Source: Rhytidiadelphus loreus
Taxonomy: Eukaryota > Streptophyta > Bryopsida > Hypnales > Hylocomiaceae
Assembly: GCA_947034895.1 (NCBI GenBank)
Contig: OX344763.1
Span: 76,217,093 to 76,281,092, forward strand
DNA length: 64,000 bases
Reading direction: 5' to 3'
The position numbers were made by a program, and so were the translations under genes. Numbering within the stretch: position 1 is the first letter of the stretch; each line of letters begins with the position of its first letter. Below, in pieces: positions 60,170-64,000 of this stretch. Under the pieces are notes generated by a model. That model did no database searches, was not told the origin of the DNA, and saw only the letters and a program-made list of their open reading frames with translations.

Positions 60170-62228
60170 TTACATATCAAGTATAGTAGTGTACCATGCA
60201 AGACTTTGGTTGATGACTTCAATTTGAGCCGCTGGAATCTTAATCATGCACTGCACAGTATTTCTTTTGATTTGAGACTTCCATGCTGTCATCAAAGCGT
60301 TAGTTTCCTCCCAAACTGGCGGTTCAGCTTCATCAACCTTCCAACGCAAACCTCTTTCACTGTCCCATCCACTATAGTTGTTTTGAATGTCTTCATTTCG
60401 GGATGTTGGACAAAAGTATTGAATGAGTACGCAATTTGGTTTCTTAGGATTACAGAAAGGGTCAAACAAAGCCCTTGCGATCCAAAGTAGTCAAGTATTA
60501 CCATCTGCGGGTCGAATTGCAACAAAGTAGCCTTCGAAGAGATCTCTAGCGACCCTAAAGGATGGTTCTGGGTGACCTCGTAAAGGCCCGATGTAGGCGT
60601 CATCTTCCCCGAATTCTTCACGAACTTCACCATCTTCATTTAATTCGTCAACAGCAGTTGCTTCAACACGAGTAGTCAGCCAAAAACCATCCTTGAAAAC
60701 CAAAGAAGGAGCAATGCTACCTTCACACCACGCCAATAGTGTATCAAATGCTCATATCGTCTTCGATACTCTCCACTTACATCTGAATCGCACAAGTTCT
60801 GCCAATATCTCACGAATCCAGATATCCCTTTCACAATGTCCTCCATGCCTATCATTGCCCTCTGTGGAATTGACAACGGTACCCCACGAGGCCACAAACT
60901 CCACCCTTCAACATCTTCTTTCCACAACTTAATACCTCTACCTTCTTCCCCTAACCATTCTACATCAGTGCACAACAATTTGTACTTCATGACTGGACAC
61001 CCCGCCAAATCTAGATAGAACTTCACTTGTTGTGGCTTGGTGTGTCCAATGAGTCTATCATCACCATCAAGAAATGATCCTTCAATAAATCCCTTGAAAT
61101 CAGGCACCTCTTCTATAAAGTGAGGGATAGTGGGAATGGATTCCACATCCATAAAGGACTTCATGAGAGTAGAAATTGTTGGAAAACTCTCCTTTTTCAA
61201 TAGCATGCTCCATCTTCCAAACAACGCATCAATGTCATCATGTGTGTTGCCAACAATCATGAAATTCACATACACTTCACGAAAGATTTTGTTAGCCACA
61301 AGTAGAGACCAAAAACCAAAAACCAATCTGTTTTTGTTGTCCTCTGTGGCGTTATCCATTTGCACATTGAGAATGGGTGGCAACGGTGTTGCAGGAACCA
61401 ATGTGTCCGTGGGTGGGGGTAGCGAGGCTTTGCACATCTCTGCACCTTTCAAGACCGCATCAAACAAAGAGGTAGACCTCGAATTCATGAACAACTGCCA
61501 AGAAGAAGACTTTGGTGGTTGTTTGAGGTACCGCAGCAACTTTGCCATTGAATAAATGGTGTAATTCAAATCGTGAGGGAAAAGGTCTAAGTTGTAATGT
61601 GCATACCGCACATTAGCATGACCATGTGCAATCATGCCAGTCACAGACAAAGGCAACTTCATAAGGCTATCCAGCTCTTTATTCTTATGAGAGAAGACCG
61701 AAGAAGCTGTTTTGGCATGATCCATCTTGTCATGCATAATTGTCAAACTCTCATGTGGAAAATTATGCGATCAATACCGATTTGCATAGTACAATTCCCT
61801 ACGTGCTCGAGCAATAGCCAGATGTTTGTCAAGTAACATCTTCCACTTCAAACAAGTTTGTGATCCAGCTAAAGTACCCTTTATAAGCTCTTGAAGTTTG
61901 TCACATTTTGCACAACGGGCAAAATTATCTCCAGGCTTCTTTATATCATACTCTGGGAACCTAGAAGATCTAATCTTGCTCAAGTTTGATGAAGAAACCT
62001 CCTTGAGTTCGAAAGCAGTATTGGTTTCGTTAATTTTTGCCATCTGTCCCTTCCATTGAAATGTTGCGGGGAGAATCATGGAGACGACCTTATCTCCTGA
62101 CTTGAGAGTCCGAGTACGATGTGGCATGTGATCCGCCTCCTTTTCAAGGATGCACTTCAATGTAGCAGTTGCTTGTTGAGTATGCATCCTAGTCTTCACG
62201 AGCCCAGTATTGTCATGAACCGTTGCTA
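60170..62228 (-). pseudogene. DUF7869-like transposase, second copy, truncated by the third
   Basis: Homologous over most of its length to the gene at 41538-44411: ATATLK near the start, IMHDKMDHAKT, VQMDNATEDNKN, NTHDDIDALFGRW, FKGFIEG, SFRVARDLFEGYFV and a C-terminal SGWD segment. The His of the HTHED motif is retained, but Gly-Asn replaces Gly-His before it and Glu is replaced by Asp. Defects: TGA at 61771-61773, a small deletion and frameshift near 60705-60730, and a TGA at about 60488-60490. Its 5' part ends exactly at 62228, where the terminus of another family member begins, so the N-terminal third is displaced beyond it. It is more divergent from the first copy than the third copy is. 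Dead. Confidence 0.75.
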
Positions 62229-62375
62229 AGGCCTTATTCGTTAAAATGAGACAAGTTGCAGTCTCATTTTAATTCATTTCTATATTTAGGATCAAGAAAT
62301 CTTTCATTAAATTGAGACTTTTCATTAAATTGAGACTTAGAAATGTCAAAATATGTATTTGATTAATTTTCTACC
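62229..62375 (+). repeat. terminus of the third DUF7869-type element
   Basis: Starts TAAGGCCTTATTCGTTAAAA and continues AGTCTCATTTTAATTCATTT and GACTTAGAAATGTCAAAA, aligning with both ends of the 38913-44950 element. It is the 3' end of the element whose gene stops at 62794. Further AAATTGAGACTTA subterminal repeats follow to about 62510. Confidence 0.75.
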
Positions 62376-62793
62376 ATTAAAAAATGTAGCAAAAATTTGA
62401 AATCACATTTGGATTTACAAACTTATTTGTAAAAAGGGAAAAAAAATACTCAAAGACATTATAAAGTGAGACATTTCTTTAAATTGAGACTTACAAATGT
62501 CAAAGCACTAATCTACATATTGGAGATATGAAACTTTGATATGAAACACATGAAAAATAAACAAAATATATCAAAAAATTAGTTAAATATAAAGCTTGAA
62601 GATGCAATAGTATGAAATAAGTTTACTATTAATAGAAATAGGATTTCCTTACTTACATAGCCACACTATCATAATAAAACCAATACATATATCAATGAAA
62701 CATCTCAAAACATATTAATAGTTGCAATGATCATTCTAATTGTAATTGAACTACAAAAACAATAGTCTACTAGTAATTACAACTATAAACTAA
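62376..62793. other. 3' non-coding part of the third DUF7869-type element
   Basis: AT-rich sequence between the stop codon and the terminus, with diverged copies of AAATTGAGACTTACAAATGT. Length is comparable to the same interval of the first element. Confidence 0.6.
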
Positions 62794-64000
62794 TCAATCT
62801 TCTTCCATAGAGTCATCACTAGTTGCAGTTGTCGTAAAGGCCGCCACTGATGCCTTTATGATATCAATTTGCAAACTTGGAATTGTCACTTTCGGATGTT
62901 TAGTTGTTTCACGAAAATGTGGCTTCCAAGCTGTCATGATACAATCTGTATTTGCCCAATCTGAAGGTATTACACGATCCTCACGCCACACATTCTCTTC
63001 TTTGGTGTCCCATCCGACATAGTTCTCCATATTAATGTGCCGATCCGAAGTAGGTGTCCAATATTGGATTTTGATCTTATGCATATGACCCGGATCAGGG
63101 CTGGGAGCCGTAATGGCCCTGGCAAGCCAAAATGGCTTTGGGTCATGATCTGCAGGACGCACCACAACAAAAGAACCTGCGTGCGTATCACGATTAACAC
63201 GAAAGGAAGGACGTGGACGATCACGTCTACGTCCAACAAAAGGTGCATCTTCTGCATCTTCTTCATGCATTGTGCCATCTCTTTGCATTCGATCTGTCTC
63301 GTCAGGGGCGATCCTCGAAGCCGGCCAAAATCCATCAAGTAACGCTTCACGAACCTGAAGAGGAGCATCCAAAGCACTTCTGACACCTTTCCAATAATCT
63401 TGTAGTGGGCCATTCTTCCGCCTAAACTCTCCAGTGTAATTGTCATTTGCCATTTTGTTCCAATGTCCAACATAACCATTCAAGCCCTTCTTTATGTCAT
63501 CAAGAGCTTTCATCGGTTGAGGAGCCAAAGGTAGAGGACTACCACTTGGCACTATAGGAAGTCCATCCTCACTCTCAATCCACAACCTAATTCCTTTGCC
63601 ATGCTCTGGCAACCATTTATCGTCCGTACACAAATTCTTATACTCCATCAAAGGCCATCCTGAAGAATCCATAAAAAACTTAAATTGTTGGGACTTTGAA
63701 TGTCCTTCAAGGTAGTCTCCGCGAGAGCCCAAGTAACCCTCCACAAATTTCTTGAAATCAAGAAGCTCCTCGATGAGATGAGGAATCACGGGATGCGTTT
63801 CACAATCCATGAAGGATTTCATGAGCAAAGGAAGTGTTGGGTAGTTATTTGTCTTCAATCTCGAGCTCCATCGACCAAAAAGAGCATCAATGTCTTCGTG
63901 AGTGTGTCCCACAATGAGGAAGTTGATGTACACCTCACGGAAAATGCCTTTATATACAAGTAAAGAGCAAAAAGCAAAAACATATCGATTCTTATTGTCC
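62794..64000 (-). CDS. DUF7869-like transposase, third copy, partial at window edge
   Basis: The frame is open without a stop from the right window edge to the TAA-side end at 62794. It starts inside the core just after the second Asp (DNKNRYVFAFCSLLVYKG at the edge). It retains VGHTHEDIDALFGRW, SFMDCETHPVIPHLIEE, YWKGVRSALD, DGFWPASR, SFRVNRDTHAGSFVVVRP, KPFWLARAI and YVGWDTK, all close to the first copy. No defect is visible in about 400 codons, so this is the best candidate in the window for an intact family member. The 5' half and catalytic first Asp are outside. It lies on minus and is inserted in the second copy. Confidence 0.75.
   Translation of the reverse strand, partial: DNKNRYVFAFCSLLVYKGIFREVYINFLIVGHTHEDIDALFGRWSSRLKTNNYPTLPLLMKSFMDCETHPVIPHLIEELLDFKKFVEGYLGSRGDYLEGHSKSQQFKFFMDSSGWPLMEYKNLCTDDKWLPEHGKGIRLWIESEDGLPIVPSGSPLPLAPQPMKALDDIKKGLNGYVGHWNKMANDNYTGEFRRKNGPLQDYWKGVRSALDAPLQVREALLDGFWPASRIAPDETDRMQRDGTMHEEDAEDAPFVGRRRDRPRPSFRVNRDTHAGSFVVVRPADHDPKPFWLARAITAPSPDPGHMHKIKIQYWTPTSDRHINMENYVGWDTKEENVWREDRVIPSDWANTDCIMTAWKPHFRETTKHPKVTIPSLQIDIIKASVAAFTTTATSDDSMEED

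Overview
The window looks like nuclear DNA of a land plant, in a stretch dominated by transposable elements. The evidence is plant-type En/Spm (CACTA) transposase genes with spliceosomal introns, CACTA miniature elements with exact 3-bp target duplications, a plant-mobile-domain-like gene, an FCP1-like protein with the plant-style DLNG motif, a tRNA-derived SINE-like unit and a 174-175 bp satellite array. A non-seed plant (bryophyte, lycophyte or fern) is my best guess from the kinds of families present. That guess rests on memory of where such families occur and is weak.

Layout: 0.35-3.8 kb and 7.3-11.8 kb hold two decayed minus-strand TNP2-type transposases. A 22-bp minisatellite (5.7-6.1 kb) and a CACTA miniature element (13.0 kb) lie between or near them. 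A TNPA-like gene with six readable exons runs on plus from 16.5 to 20.6 kb. At 22.1-25.9 kb there are three minus-strand genes: a Ser/Arg-rich unknown, an FCP1-like HAD protein and an acidic/coiled-coil protein. They are divergent from a plus-strand plant-mobile-domain/coiled-coil gene at 26.4-28.3 kb, which sits in an island saturated with TCCGGA. At 29.7-33.4 kb there is a minus-strand gene of unknown family. Its C-terminal part resembles a degenerate amino-group DNA methyltransferase, and one of its exons is split by a CACTA miniature element. AT-rich DNA with a triplicated ~368-bp repeat follows.

From 38.9 to 44.95 kb I infer a complete ~6.0 kb transposon with ~145-bp imperfect terminal inverted repeats and one large gene resembling the DUF7869 group. 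That gene has Asp/Asp/Glu-Asp motifs typical of a DDE nuclease fold. Two more minus-strand copies lie at the right end (60.2-62.2 kb and 62.8 kb to the window edge), and the third is inserted inside the coding sequence of the second. A second TNPA-like gene (50.8-54.0 kb, with an AT-hook) and about 23 satellite monomers (55.3-59.4 kb) fill the interval.

Two cross-cutting observations deserve attention. First, a 19-bp near-perfect palindrome, consensus TATCNTCGAGTCGACGATA, recurs in the upstream region and introns of the methyltransferase-like gene, and as an eight-copy array just upstream of the DUF7869-like gene. It is not explained by either coding sequence. Second, nearly every large ORF is otherwise open but interrupted by one or a few in-frame stops that a single C-to-T change (on either strand) would create. 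This fits decay of methylated transposon DNA.
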